This document shows, one piece after another, positions 25,016 to 32,779 of a stretch of 38,211 nt of DNA (the stretch's first letter is position 1; every line of letters begins with the position of its first letter). This stretch comes from Streptomyces sp. MBT65. Lineage in GTDB: Bacteria > Actinomycetota > Actinomycetes > Streptomycetales > Streptomycetaceae. The stretch lies in contig NZ_JAENRY010000045.1 of NCBI RefSeq assembly GCF_016612545.1, forward strand, positions 1 to 38,211, given 5' to 3'. The notes under the pieces were generated by a model. It did no database searches. It had not been told where the DNA came from and worked only from the letters and a program-made list of their open reading frames with translations. Made by a program: the position numbers and the translations under genes.

Positions 25016-26062
25016 ATGGACGAGTACCCTGCCCTGGCCCTGCTCGGGGGACACCTCGCCACCGGTCTCGTGGACGTCACCCACGACGCCACCGCGCTGG
25101 ACTCCGAGGGTTTCTGGGCCGTGGTGACCGACTTCGAGGGCCGCCTCACGTGCGCCCGCTTCCGGGACGTACGACGGACGGACGGCCGCCTATCTCGTAC
25201 GGTGCCGTGGCGCGGCCCGCGTGCCGACGAGTGGACCTCCTCGCTGGACCGCGTCGCCTACACGAACGGCGTGACCCGCATCCGCGAGCACATCGCCACC
25301 GGTGAGGTCTACCAGGCCAATCTGTGCCGGGTGCTGTCCGCCCCGATCGCGCCGGGGGCCGATGTCCTGGCACTCTCCGGTCTGCTGGCACGGCACAATC
25401 CCGCACCGTACGCGGGTGTCGTCCGCCTGCCACGGCACGGCGTGGAGGTGGCCACGGCCTCGCCGGAACTCTTCCTGCGGCGCACCGGGCGAGAAGTGGA
25501 GTCGGGGCCCATCAAGGGAACCGGCCGTACCGAGGCGGATCTGCTGGAGAAGGACCACGCGGAGAACGTGATGATCGTCGACCTGGTCCGCAACGACCTC
25601 GGCCGTGTCTGCGTCCCCGGCACCGTGGCCGTACCGGACCTGTGCGCGGTCGAGAAGCATCCCGGGCTCGTCCACCTGGTGTCGACGGTGCGAGGGCGGC
25701 TGCGAGCAGAGGTGGGCTGGCCCGAGCTGCTGGCGGCGACATTCCCGCCCGGTTCGGTCACCGGGGCGCCCAAGGTGAGCGCCCTGCGGATCATCGAGGC
25801 GTTGGAGACGGCACCCCGCGGTCCCTACTGCGGTGGCATCGGCTGGGTCGACGCCGACCGCGGACGCGGTGAACTCGCGGTCGGTATCCGCACCTTCTGG
25901 ATCGACCGGAGCGAGCAGCTCCTCAGGTTCGGCACCGGGGCGGGCATCACCTGGGGGTCGGAACCCGAGCGGGAATGGCAGGAGACCGAACTGAAGGCCC
26001 GTCGGTTGTTGTCCGTCACGAGCGGAGTTCCGGTCGACCGACGTCTTGTCCTGGAGGGCTGA
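25016..26062 (+). CDS. pabB: Aminodeoxychorismate synthase component I
   Basis: A 348-residue chorismate-binding enzyme. The ATG at 25016 follows AAGGAGG by 6 nt. Motifs are GEVYQANLCR (96-105), SPELFLR (149-155), SGPIKGTGR (163-171), DLVRNDLGRV (189-198), PPGSVTGAPK (244-253) and a C-terminal GIGW…VGIRTF. The Lys in PIKGT (167) marks PabB; anthranilate synthase TrpE has PIAGT. PabB aminates chorismate to 4-amino-4-deoxychorismate for p-aminobenzoate. It is shorter than E. coli PabB, keeping essentially the catalytic domain. No glutaminase (PabA) or lyase (PabC) gene is next to it, so these must come from elsewhere. With folP it links folate synthesis to the demethylation cluster. Confidence 0.9.
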   Translation: MDEYPALALLGGHLATGLVDVTHDATALDSEGFWAVVTDFEGRLTCARFRDVRRTDGRLSRTVPWRGPRADEWTSSLDRVAYTNGVTRIREHIATGEVYQANLCRVLSAPIAPGADVLALSGLLARHNPAPYAGVVRLPRHGVEVATASPELFLRRTGREVESGPIKGTGRTEADLLEKDHAENVMIVDLVRNDLGRVCVPGTVAVPDLCAVEKHPGLVHLVSTVRGRLRAEVGWPELLAATFPPGSVTGAPKVSALRIIEALETAPRGPYCGGIGWVDADRGRGELAVGIRTFWIDRSEQLLRFGTGAGITWGSEPEREWQETELKARRLLSVTSGVPVDRRLVLEG

Positions 26063-26072
26063 ATCGATCTAG
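26059..26072. promoter_or_regulatory. C1-cluster operator, site 4 (before the LacI gene)
   Basis: CTGAATCGATCTAG overlaps the pabB stop codon and lies about 96 nt before the LacI-family start. A -10-like TAGAGT (26077-26082) follows. This fits autoregulation of the LacI-type gene. Confidence 0.6.
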
Positions 26073-26167
26073 CGCGTAGAGTGAAACCCGACGTACCGAA
26101 GGCCGGCTGGTGATGCCTGCCGACGGGGGCGTGCAGTGTGCACGGCTGACGAGGGGAGTACGCGGGC

Positions 26168-27094
26168 ATGGGCCGTTCGGGCCGAGTGACGTTGACCGAT
26201 GTGGCCAAGGCGTCCGGCGTGTCGCGGGCGACCGTGAGTTTCGTCCTGAACGACGACCCGCGCCAGACGATCTCCGCGGCCACCCGGGAGCGGGTCATGG
26301 AGGCCGCCCAGGACCTGGGATACGTCCCGCACGGGATCGCCCGCGCACTGCGCGAGGGGTCCTCGCGCATCGTGGTGCTCAACGTCGACTGGGGCATGGA
26401 GGGCAACTTCTCCCGCAGCTATGTCCGGGGCCTGGACGAGGAGTTGGCCGAACACGACCACATCCTCCTGGTCCGGCACGGGCACTCGATCCCCGAGGCC
26501 ACGCAGAAGGTCCTGGACACCATCGCGCCGCGGGCGGTCCTGCGGCTCGGCGAGGCCTACATGCAGGGCCGCGAACCGACCGAGGACGACTGGGAGAACG
26601 GGTTCGCCGCCAACGCGGCGCTGCAACTCGGATACCTCGCCGACCGGGGGCACACCCGGATCGCACTGGCGATGCCCGATCACGACTTCCCGCTCACCGA
26701 GGCCCGCCTCGGGTTCTCCCAGGAAGCCGCCCGGCGTCGAGGACTTCCGCCCCTGGAGCGCATCGTCGTACCGAGGCCGAGGGAGGCCGGTGCGGCGGCG
26801 ATCCAGGAGTTCCTGGCGGCTCACCCCGACGTGACGGCGCTGGCGGCCTTCGACGACGACATCGCCCAGCGCAGCCTCGCGGCCCTCCGGGATCTGGGGC
26901 TCCGGGTGCCCGAGGACATCGCCGTGATCGGCTTCGACGAGACCGAGTACGGCTCGCTCTCCACGCCCGCGCTCACCACCGTCCACATCGACGCCGAGGT
27001 CCTCGGACGGATCGCGGCCCGCAACGCCCTGGGCATCGGCACCGGAGGGCTGGCGCCGGTGCCCGGCCGGATCGTGGCACGCGCGTCCGTGTGA
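26168..27094 (+). CDS. LacI-family regulator, candidate master regulator of the C1 cluster
   Basis: A 308-residue protein. The ATG at 26168 follows GGGGAG by about 9 nt. The helix-turn-helix is TLTDVAKASGVSRATVSFVLND (about 7-28), followed by the hinge GIARALREGSSRIVVL and a somewhat short effector domain ending in IGFDETEYGSLSTPALTTVHI. LacI-family proteins bind even or odd palindromes, very often with a central CG. Seven CG-centred CTAGATCGATCTAG-like sites lie in promoter regions of this cluster, one of them directly upstream of this gene, so this protein is the simplest candidate to bind them. The effector could be a methoxylated substrate, its product or a C1 intermediate; nothing in the sequence decides this. 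Confidence 0.88.
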   Translation: MGRSGRVTLTDVAKASGVSRATVSFVLNDDPRQTISAATRERVMEAAQDLGYVPHGIARALREGSSRIVVLNVDWGMEGNFSRSYVRGLDEELAEHDHILLVRHGHSIPEATQKVLDTIAPRAVLRLGEAYMQGREPTEDDWENGFAANAALQLGYLADRGHTRIALAMPDHDFPLTEARLGFSQEAARRRGLPPLERIVVPRPREAGAAAIQEFLAAHPDVTALAAFDDDIAQRSLAALRDLGLRVPEDIAVIGFDETEYGSLSTPALTTVHIDAEVLGRIAARNALGIGTGGLAPVPGRIVARASV

Positions 27095-27115
27095 CCACCG
27101 CGGGCCGTCCGCCGC

Positions 27116-27613
27116 TCACGGCGCGGCGCGGACGACCGGCCACATCCCGGCGTACGCGGGATCCTCGCCCTCCAACGCGAAGAGCAGCTTGCGCAGCTGC
27201 CCGATGACCTCGTCCTTGCCTCCGGCGCCCAGGATCTCGGCGAGGGCGGCGTCGATCGCGGCGATGCGTGCCCGGCCGTCCGCGACACCCGCGAGGCCCG
27301 CTTCGGTGAGCTCGTGCAGGATGACGCGCTTGTGCACCGGATGCGGCAACCGCCGGACCCACCCCACGCGTTCGAGCTGCGAGAGCGCCGTCGTCACGCT
27401 CTGCGGCGTGATGTGGAAGAGCCGTGACAGGTCCGAGGCGGACATCAGACCGAGTTCGTCGAGGTGAACCGCGAGACCGAGCTGGGTCACCGTGACGTCG
27501 AGTCCGTCCAGCGCCTCTTGAAGGCGGCCGTGCACGGCCTGCTGTGTCCGCCACAGCACATGGGGCAGTCCGTCCTGCCATGCCGGACCCGTGCTGTCCT
27601 TCGCCGAAGCCAT
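27116..27613 (-). CDS. MarR-family transcriptional regulator
   Basis: A 165-residue winged-helix protein. The ATG at 27613 has GGAGG 5-6 nt upstream. The recognition-helix region reads SASDLSRLFHITPQSVTTALSQLERVGWVRR, followed by the wing (HPVHKRVILHELTEAG). It is divergently transcribed from the second demethylase gene, with 137 nt between the starts. This is the usual arrangement for a MarR repressor that senses a phenolic or aromatic acid and controls its neighbour. An imperfect palindrome lies in the gap. Confidence 0.88.
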   Translation of the reverse strand: MASAKDSTGPAWQDGLPHVLWRTQQAVHGRLQEALDGLDVTVTQLGLAVHLDELGLMSASDLSRLFHITPQSVTTALSQLERVGWVRRLPHPVHKRVILHELTEAGLAGVADGRARIAAIDAALAEILGAGGKDEVIGQLRKLLFALEGEDPAYAGMWPVVRAAP

Positions 27614-27660
27614 CGTCGCCCTCCGTCTGTACGGGACGTCAGTATCCGCCCGAGAACATT

Positions 27661-27699
27661 GTTTCAGACGTCTTAAAACTTTACAGGCATCTGTTATAC
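27661..27699. promoter_or_regulatory. Candidate MarR operator and promoter of demethylase paralogue 2
   Basis: The region is AT-rich against a GC-rich background. GTTTC-AGAC-GTCT-TAAAAC (27661-27679) is an imperfect palindrome centred on ACGT, typical in size for MarR dimers. A -10-like TTATAC (27694-27699) follows about 50 nt before the ATG at 27751. None of the CTAGATCGATCTAG sites is found here, so this gene probably answers to MarR instead. Confidence 0.5.
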
Positions 27700-27750
27700 G
27701 GTCGCAGGGCGCGGCGACGAAGCCGCGCACCGGTGACCGAGAGGAATCCC

Positions 27751-29094
27751 ATGCTCAGTCTCGAAGAAGAGATCACCAAGGCTGGAGGGGCGCTCGCCCT
27801 GCTTCGCCAGGGGCGCTCCGGGGCGTACCCGTTCCCGATCAAGCCCGAGTTCAGCAACTGGCGTGACGAGCAGGAGGCGTGGCGCAACAGCGCGGCGCTG
27901 ATGGACCTGTCGCACCACATGACGGACCTCGTCGTGCAGGGGCCCGACACGTACCGGCTGCTCGAACACCTCGGGGCGAACAGCTTCCAGGGCTTCGGCC
28001 CCGGGAGCGCCAAGCAGCTCATCACCGTCCGCCCCGACGGCTACATGATCGGCGACTGCATCCTGTTCTGCGTCGGCGAGCGCCATGTCCGGATCGTCGG
28101 CCGGCCGCCGGCCCTCAACTGGGTCCAGTTCAACGCGGCCACCGGCGACTGGGACGTCACCGTCCGCCGCGACGAACGCACCGTGAACAACCCCAAGGGC
28201 CGCGAACTGTTCCGGCTCCAGCTCCAGGGCCCGCACGCCGCCGCGATCTTCGAGAAGGTCAACGGCGGCCCGATGCCGGACATCCCGTTCTTCACCATGG
28301 GCCGCTTCAACGTCGGCCCGCACGAGGTCACCGCGCTCAACCACCGTATGTCCGGCTTCCCGGGCTACGAGTTCACCGGGCCCTACGCGGACATCGACGC
28401 GGTGCGCGAACTCATCGTGGAGGCCGGCGCCGAGTACGGCCTGCGCCAGATCGGCGCCCGCGCCTACGCCTCGGTCGCCACCGAGTCCGGCTGGATCGCC
28501 AACACCCTGCCGGCGACCTACTCCGGCGAGGACATGAAGGCGTTCCGCGAATGGCAGTCGGCGCGTTCGTTCGAGGGCAACCTCGCCCTCGGCGGCAGCT
28601 TCGTGGCCGACCGGATCGAGGAGTACTACACCACCCCGTGGGACCTCGGTTACGGCCACATCCTCAAGTTCGACCACGACTTCGTCGGCCGCGAGGGCCT
28701 CGAGGCGATCAAGGACCGGCCGCACCGCCGCAAGGCCTGGGTGCTCTGGGACCGCGACGATGTCGGCAGGATCTTCGCGAGCATGTACGAGAAGGGCGAG
28801 GGGCGCCTCAAGTACATGGAGATGCCGGCGGCGTTCTACACCGCCTGCCAGTTCGACCGGGTGGAGAAGGACGGCGAACTCGTGGGAGCGGCGATGCTCA
28901 CCTCGTACTCGGCGAACGTCCGCGGCTGGATCTCGCTCGGCACGATCGACCCGACGGCCGCGGCCGGCGACCAGGTGGAGATCGTCTGGGGCGAGCCGAA
29001 CGGCGGCTCGCCCAACCCGGCCGTCGAGCGCCATGCCCAGACCCGGGTGCGCGGAACGGTCATGGCGCGTCCGTTCGCGACGAAGAAGCACTGA
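27751..29094 (+). CDS. GcvT-fold THF-dependent O-demethylase-like protein (LigM/DesA type), paralogue 2
   Basis: A 447-residue protein. The ATG at 27751 follows GAGAGGA by 6 nt. It is the closest of the three paralogues to LigM as I remember it: EFSNWRDEQEAWRNSAALMDLSHHM (here given in words: the EFSNWR, EQ-AWRNSA and HHM blocks, His pair at 55-56), LNWVQFNA, FRLQLQGPHA, a MSGFPGYEF block, ARAYASVATESGW, and the late EEYYTTPWDLGYG and HDFVGREGLEAI. LigM-type enzymes transfer the methyl of vanillate or 3-O-methylgallate to THF. Divergent MarR control supports an aromatic-acid substrate. It is at most moderately similar to paralogue 1 and is not a recent duplicate. No ring-cleavage gene lies in the window. 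Confidence 0.82.
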   Translation: MLSLEEEITKAGGALALLRQGRSGAYPFPIKPEFSNWRDEQEAWRNSAALMDLSHHMTDLVVQGPDTYRLLEHLGANSFQGFGPGSAKQLITVRPDGYMIGDCILFCVGERHVRIVGRPPALNWVQFNAATGDWDVTVRRDERTVNNPKGRELFRLQLQGPHAAAIFEKVNGGPMPDIPFFTMGRFNVGPHEVTALNHRMSGFPGYEFTGPYADIDAVRELIVEAGAEYGLRQIGARAYASVATESGWIANTLPATYSGEDMKAFREWQSARSFEGNLALGGSFVADRIEEYYTTPWDLGYGHILKFDHDFVGREGLEAIKDRPHRRKAWVLWDRDDVGRIFASMYEKGEGRLKYMEMPAAFYTACQFDRVEKDGELVGAAMLTSYSANVRGWISLGTIDPTAAAGDQVEIVWGEPNGGSPNPAVERHAQTRVRGTVMARPFATKKH

Positions 29095-29180
29095 CGCGCG
29101 GGCGATGCGGCTGGGCGAACCGACCCGACGCGCACCGGGACACCAGGGCCTCCCGGTCATGACGGGCCTCTGTTACGATC

Positions 29181-29196
29181 ACTAGATCGATCTAGT
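29181..29196. promoter_or_regulatory. C1-cluster operator, site 5 (perfect palindrome)
   Basis: ACTAGATCGATCTAGT is a perfect 16-bp palindrome with a central CG, about 98 nt before the LysR-type start. A -10-like TACGAT (29174-29179) sits immediately upstream, so the site would overlap the transcription start. It gives the best consensus for the seven-site family. Confidence 0.75.
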
Positions 29197-29293
29197 AGCC
29201 GTCAGTACGTCAACCGGCTCCGCCCAGCCGCATCACCCCATGTCCGACACGGCCCGGAGGGACACCGGTGCCGTGGCCGACCGGAGGAACGCC

Positions 29294-30205
29294 ATGGACC
29301 GTCTGCTCCTCATGCGCTGTTTCGTCATCGTCGCCGACCTCGGCAGCTTCAACGGCGCCGCCAAAGCGCTCGGATCGTCGGGGTCGCTCGTGTCGCGGCA
29401 CGTCGCCGAGCTGGAACGACAGGTCGGCGTCCGGCTCGTCAACCGCACGGCCCGCTCGGTCAGCCTGACCGAACCAGGCCTGCGCTACGCCGAGTTCGCC
29501 GCCCGCATCATCAAGGAGATCGACGCCGAGGACTCCGACATCGCGCATCTGCACGACAGCGCGGAGGGCGCGCTCGGCATCATCTGCCCGAAGTGGATAG
29601 GGAGCCTGGACCTCGGAGACGCCATCGCCGCGTTCTCCGCCGCGCACCCGAAGATCCAGATCCGGTTCGAACTGGGAGGCGTGTCCGACCGGACCTACGA
29701 CTTCCTGGACGGCGGTTTCGACCTGGCGTTCCACACCCGGGACCTGCGGGACTCGAACGTGCGCCTGAAGAAGATCGCCTCGCTGCCCTTCGTCCTGTGC
29801 GCGTCGAAGTCGTACGTCGACGAGCACGGCCCCCTGACCCACCCCGACGAACTGGCCGGCCGTGACTGCCTGGTGCACGTGAACGACCCCGTCTGGCGCA
29901 TCGGGCACGGCGGCGCCTCCACGCTGCACAAGATCCGCAACGTGGCCTTCTCGTCCAACTCCTACATCGCACTCCAGAAGGCGGCCGTCCACGGGCGCGG
30001 CATCGCCCTGCTGCCGCAGCGGTCCGTCTACGACGATCTCGTCTCCGGGGCCCTTCAGGTCCAGCTGCCCGAACTGGCGGCCCCGGACCGGCCGCTCTAC
30101 GCGATCCACGGCCCCGGACCCGGCACCCAGCGCAAGATCACGGTCTTCCTGGACTTCCTCGCCCAGTGGTTCGCCGAGAACCCGATCCCCACGATCGGGC
30201 GTTGA
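29294..30205 (+). CDS. LysR-family transcriptional regulator
   Basis: A 303-residue protein. I use the ATG at 29294 because GGAGG lies 6 nt upstream and the LysR N-terminus (MDRLLLMRCFVIVADLGSFNGAAKAL) starts there; the frame is open 18 codons further up. The winged helix covers about 1-65 (SSGSLVSRHVAELERQVGVRLVNRTARSVSLTEPG), followed by the two-lobed co-inducer domain. The wording of this domain is like the CrgA/AaeR-type subgroup. LysR proteins commonly activate aromatic-degradation genes on binding a pathway intermediate. It lies between two demethylase paralogues, with the C1 palindrome in its own promoter. The third paralogue downstream is its likely target. Confidence 0.88.
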   Translation: MDRLLLMRCFVIVADLGSFNGAAKALGSSGSLVSRHVAELERQVGVRLVNRTARSVSLTEPGLRYAEFAARIIKEIDAEDSDIAHLHDSAEGALGIICPKWIGSLDLGDAIAAFSAAHPKIQIRFELGGVSDRTYDFLDGGFDLAFHTRDLRDSNVRLKKIASLPFVLCASKSYVDEHGPLTHPDELAGRDCLVHVNDPVWRIGHGGASTLHKIRNVAFSSNSYIALQKAAVHGRGIALLPQRSVYDDLVSGALQVQLPELAAPDRPLYAIHGPGPGTQRKITVFLDFLAQWFAENPIPTIGR

Positions 30206-30333
30206 CGTCCGTACGGCCGCGGCGACCGGGACCGATGGGCACCGCGCAGAAGTTCCGCATTGCTTGCACCGCGCGACCGATCAACGGTGCGTCATGACTC
30301 TCGCCTCACCCCGGACCTCCTGTTACCGTCCGA

Positions 30334-30363
30334 CTTAATCGATCTAGCACGGGATCGATCCAG
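30334..30363. promoter_or_regulatory. C1-cluster operators, sites 6 and 7 (before demethylase paralogue 3)
   Basis: Two sites 16 bp apart centre to centre: CTTAATCGATCTAG (30334-30347) and CGGGATCGATCCAG (30350-30363). The first follows TGTTACCGT (TACCGT at 30324-30329 as a -10), matching the arrangement TGTTACGAT-operator at site 5. This suggests two related promoters with the operator over the start point. The pair lies about 57 nt before the ATG at 30420. Confidence 0.65.
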
Positions 30364-30419
30364 CACGGGGTGACGCGCAGGACGACACCCTGGACGACCG
30401 CCACTCGACGGAGAGTGAA

Positions 30420-31781
30420 ATGAACCAGGCCTCACAGCAGCGCAGTACCTACGAAGCGGTCCTCCGGCTGAACGATGCACCGTTCATCACCGAGCGCCCG
30501 GCGATGTTCAGCCCGGCCGCCGCGGCCCAGGACGAGGGCAACACGCGCGGCACCTACGGCCGCTTCGCGCAGCTCCTGCTCCCCGAGGAGTACGCGGACT
30601 GGGTCGAGGAGAGCGCCGCCCATGTCGGCTCGTGCTACGTCGGCGACTGGAGCTCCCTGCACAAGGTGAAGGTGCACGGCCCGCAGGCGCTCGCGTTCCT
30701 GAGCCGGTTGGGGATGCGGGACCTGTCCCGTTTCGAGGCCGGGCAGATCAAGCACCATGTGCAACTCGACGAGAACGGCTGGGTCGCCTCCGAGGGAGTG
30801 CTGTGCCGGCTCGGACCCGATGAGTTCGTCTACACCGGGGGCAGCTGCGACTGGCTGTTGTGGCAGCTGAGCCAGGGCAGTTGGGACGCCGCCGCCACCG
30901 ACCTCAGCCCCGACGTGTTCATCTTCGGCGTCCAGGGCCCGGCGTCCCTGGCCGCCCTGGAGAAGCTGACGGGGGACGACCTCCGCGACATCGGCTTCAG
31001 CCGCAGCCGCATGTCGACGGTCGACGGGGTCCCCGTACGGGTCCTGCGTACCGGGATCTCGGGCGAACTCGGGTACGAACTGCACGGGCCGACCGCACAC
31101 GCCAACGAGATCTGGGCGGCGGTCGTGGCGAGCGGGCAGGACGTCGGCATCCGTCAACTCGGCTTCCGGGCACAGCCTGTTCAGCACATCGAGGCCGGGA
31201 TCGCGACCAACGGGCTGGACTATCTGCCGGCGTCGATCCTCACGCCGGGAGCGCCGAGGCAGTTCCGCAAGGGCGTGCCCACCGGAAGTTTCGTCCCCAC
31301 GACCGGGGTCACCGACTACTTCCGCAAACCGGGCGAGCTCGGCTGGGGCTTCCGCAAGGGCGTCCCCGACCGCGACTTCATCGGCCGGGACGCACTCGCC
31401 AGGGATGCCGAAAGCGGCGTACCCACACGGCAGTTGGTCGGTCTGCGCTGGAACGAACAGGACGTCACCGGCATCCTCACCTCGCTGCTGAGCGAGACCG
31501 ACCTGCCCGACCAGATGGACATGCCGCGCGGACGCGGTCCCCACTTCGACCAGGTCCTGGTGGCGGGCGATCCGGTGGGCGTGGCCACGGGCCGGACGGT
31601 GAGCCCGACCCTGCGGGCGATGATCTCGCTCTGCGTACTCGATCCCGCGCACGCGACACCGGGCACCGAGGTCGTCGTCCTGTGGGGCCGTCCGGGCACC
31701 CCGCAGCGGGAGATCCGGGCGACGGTCACAGCGCTGCCCTTCAAGCCGGACAACCGACGCACGGACGTCAGCGTGCGATGA
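30420..31781 (+). CDS. GcvT-fold methyltransferase/demethylase-like protein, paralogue 3 (divergent)
   Basis: A 453-residue protein. The ATG at 30420 follows GGAGAG by about 5 nt. It has the GcvT fold: [55 protein letters not shown], and the [15 protein letters not shown] block that matches the folate-binding face of the family. FIGRDAL and a C-terminal barrel close the protein. It lacks the His-His-Met block of the other two paralogues; at that place it reads GDWSSLHKV, and the later Tyr-Ala-x-x-x-Glu-Ser-Gly-Trp block is replaced by [14 protein letters not shown]. It therefore probably demethylates a different substrate or has another catalytic residue set. Two cluster operators precede it. 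A sarcosine/dimethylglycine-type or DMSP-type role is possible. Confidence 0.75.
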   Translation: MNQASQQRSTYEAVLRLNDAPFITERPAMFSPAAAAQDEGNTRGTYGRFAQLLLPEEYADWVEESAAHVGSCYVGDWSSLHKVKVHGPQALAFLSRLGMRDLSRFEAGQIKHHVQLDENGWVASEGVLCRLGPDEFVYTGGSCDWLLWQLSQGSWDAAATDLSPDVFIFGVQGPASLAALEKLTGDDLRDIGFSRSRMSTVDGVPVRVLRTGISGELGYELHGPTAHANEIWAAVVASGQDVGIRQLGFRAQPVQHIEAGIATNGLDYLPASILTPGAPRQFRKGVPTGSFVPTTGVTDYFRKPGELGWGFRKGVPDRDFIGRDALARDAESGVPTRQLVGLRWNEQDVTGILTSLLSETDLPDQMDMPRGRGPHFDQVLVAGDPVGVATGRTVSPTLRAMISLCVLDPAHATPGTEVVVLWGRPGTPQREIRATVTALPFKPDNRRTDVSVR

Positions 31782-32031
31782 GCCGCCAGCTTGGTGCTGT
31801 GCAGGTGCCGGAGAACCGCAGTTCGGCGACGTCGATGATGTTCGTGTCGGACAGGCGGATGTACCGGCAGGGCACCGGGGGTGGCGGTGCGGGAGGTGTC
31901 GTAGGAGTCCTGGCGGACGATCGGGTCGGCGCCGGTCGAGGGGGCCGCCGTGCTGATCGCTGTCGAATCACCCGGGCGCGACGGACCTGCCCCGGTCCGG
32001 GCGGGTGACCGGGGCCTCGCGGGGCGACCGG
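31768..32031 (-). pseudogene. Possible remnant of a carbohydrate-binding domain gene
   Basis: The 250 nt between two convergent genes contain, on the minus strand, an open stretch ending at 31768 whose last ~35 residues read [22 protein letters not shown], reminiscent of the end of an F5/8 type C (discoidin) domain. There is no start signal and no full domain, so this may be a decayed gene end or chance. Otherwise I see nothing in this interval. Confidence 0.2.
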
Positions 32032-32637
32032 TCAGCGGTCCCTGCTCGTCGCCGAGTCGAGGAGCGGGCCGAGTTCACGGGCCACGGTCGTCAGGGCGCG
32101 GACGTCCCGCTCGGCCCGGGCGATGAGGAGGGCACCCTCCAGGGCGCTGATCATGAGCGTGGCGAGCGAAGTCGCCCGCTGCTCGGGTACGTCCATGTCG
32201 ACCAGGGCACGGGCCACCGGGCCGGTCCAGGTGGCGAACGCGTCGGCCGCGGCCTCCCGCGTGGAGACGACCGTCTCCGCGCAGTCCACCGTCGCGGCGG
32301 CCACGGGGCAGCCGCCCGCGAAACCCGCGCTCTCGTACTCGTCGGTCCACTGGCGCACCATCTCGCCGAACAGCCCGCTCGGCGTCGGCTCGGGCAGCGC
32401 GTCCAGGAAGCGGGCGACACGCTTGCCGGCGTAGCGGCCCGCCCAGGTCACCGCCTCGTTGACCAACTGCTCCTTGCCGCCGGGGAAGTAGTGCTGAAGC
32501 GAACCGCGTGGCGCGCCGGCGTGGGCGGCCACCTCACGCATGCCTGTGGCGGCGACCCCGTCGCGCCGGATGAGCTGCGCCGCGCTGAAGACCATCCGCT
32601 CGCGCGGGCCCCGTCCGGGCACCTTCGCCGCCGTCAT
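32032..32637 (-). CDS. TetR-family transcriptional regulator
   Basis: A 201-residue protein. The ATG at 32637 has GGAGG about 7 nt upstream; the frame is open further up but only overlaps the operator region. The helix-turn-helix is TGMREVAAHAGAPRGSLQHYFPGGKEQLV (about 33-61), and the rest is the all-helical ligand domain. GSLQHYFPGGKEQL is the wording of the LmrA/YxaF-type TetR group. It is divergent from the dehydrogenase gene; two palindromes in the shared promoter are the likely binding sites. Confidence 0.9.
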   Translation of the reverse strand: MTAAKVPGRGPRERMVFSAAQLIRRDGVAATGMREVAAHAGAPRGSLQHYFPGGKEQLVNEAVTWAGRYAGKRVARFLDALPEPTPSGLFGEMVRQWTDEYESAGFAGGCPVAAATVDCAETVVSTREAAADAFATWTGPVARALVDMDVPEQRATSLATLMISALEGALLIARAERDVRALTTVARELGPLLDSATSRDR

Positions 32638-32676
32638 CCTCGACCTCCGTCGCCGTTCCGCGGGCCTGCCGAACCC

Positions 32677-32724
32677 CACTCTATGACCGTCGTCATAGAG
32701 TGGACTACCATGACAGCCGTCATG
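32677..32724. promoter_or_regulatory. Two tandem TetR-type operators, ATGAC-N4-GTCAT
   Basis: The first site is a perfect inverted repeat with 11-bp arms (CACTCTATGAC at 32677-32687, GTCATAGAGTG at 32692-32702) around a 4-nt centre. The second, CATGAC-AGCC-GTCATG (32709-32724), keeps the same ATGAC-N4-GTCAT core. The centres are 27 bp apart. A -10-like TAGAGT (32696-32701) is inside the first site. The position between divergent regulator and enzyme genes implies joint control and autoregulation. Confidence 0.8.
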
Positions 32725-32779
32725 ATCGATGGCGGCGTCGACGGTCGGGCCCCGCCGCAGGACGAAACGGCGGTTCATC

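Noticed and set aside
25016..26062. Reading the chorismate enzyme as anthranilate synthase (TrpE)
   Set aside because: The active-site segment is PIKGT, the PabB form, not PIAGT. The neighbours are folate genes and not trp genes.
20751..31781. Glycine-cleavage-system genes
   Set aside because: Although the three paralogues have the GcvT fold, no gcvH, gcvP or lpd is present. Two of them carry LigM-like blocks, and the associated genes are folate recycling and synthesis genes.
32722..32732. Another copy of the ATCGAT operator near the dehydrogenase start
   Set aside because: Only the central ATCGAT is shared; the flanks lack the CTA/TAG arms, and it is next to the TetR operators instead.
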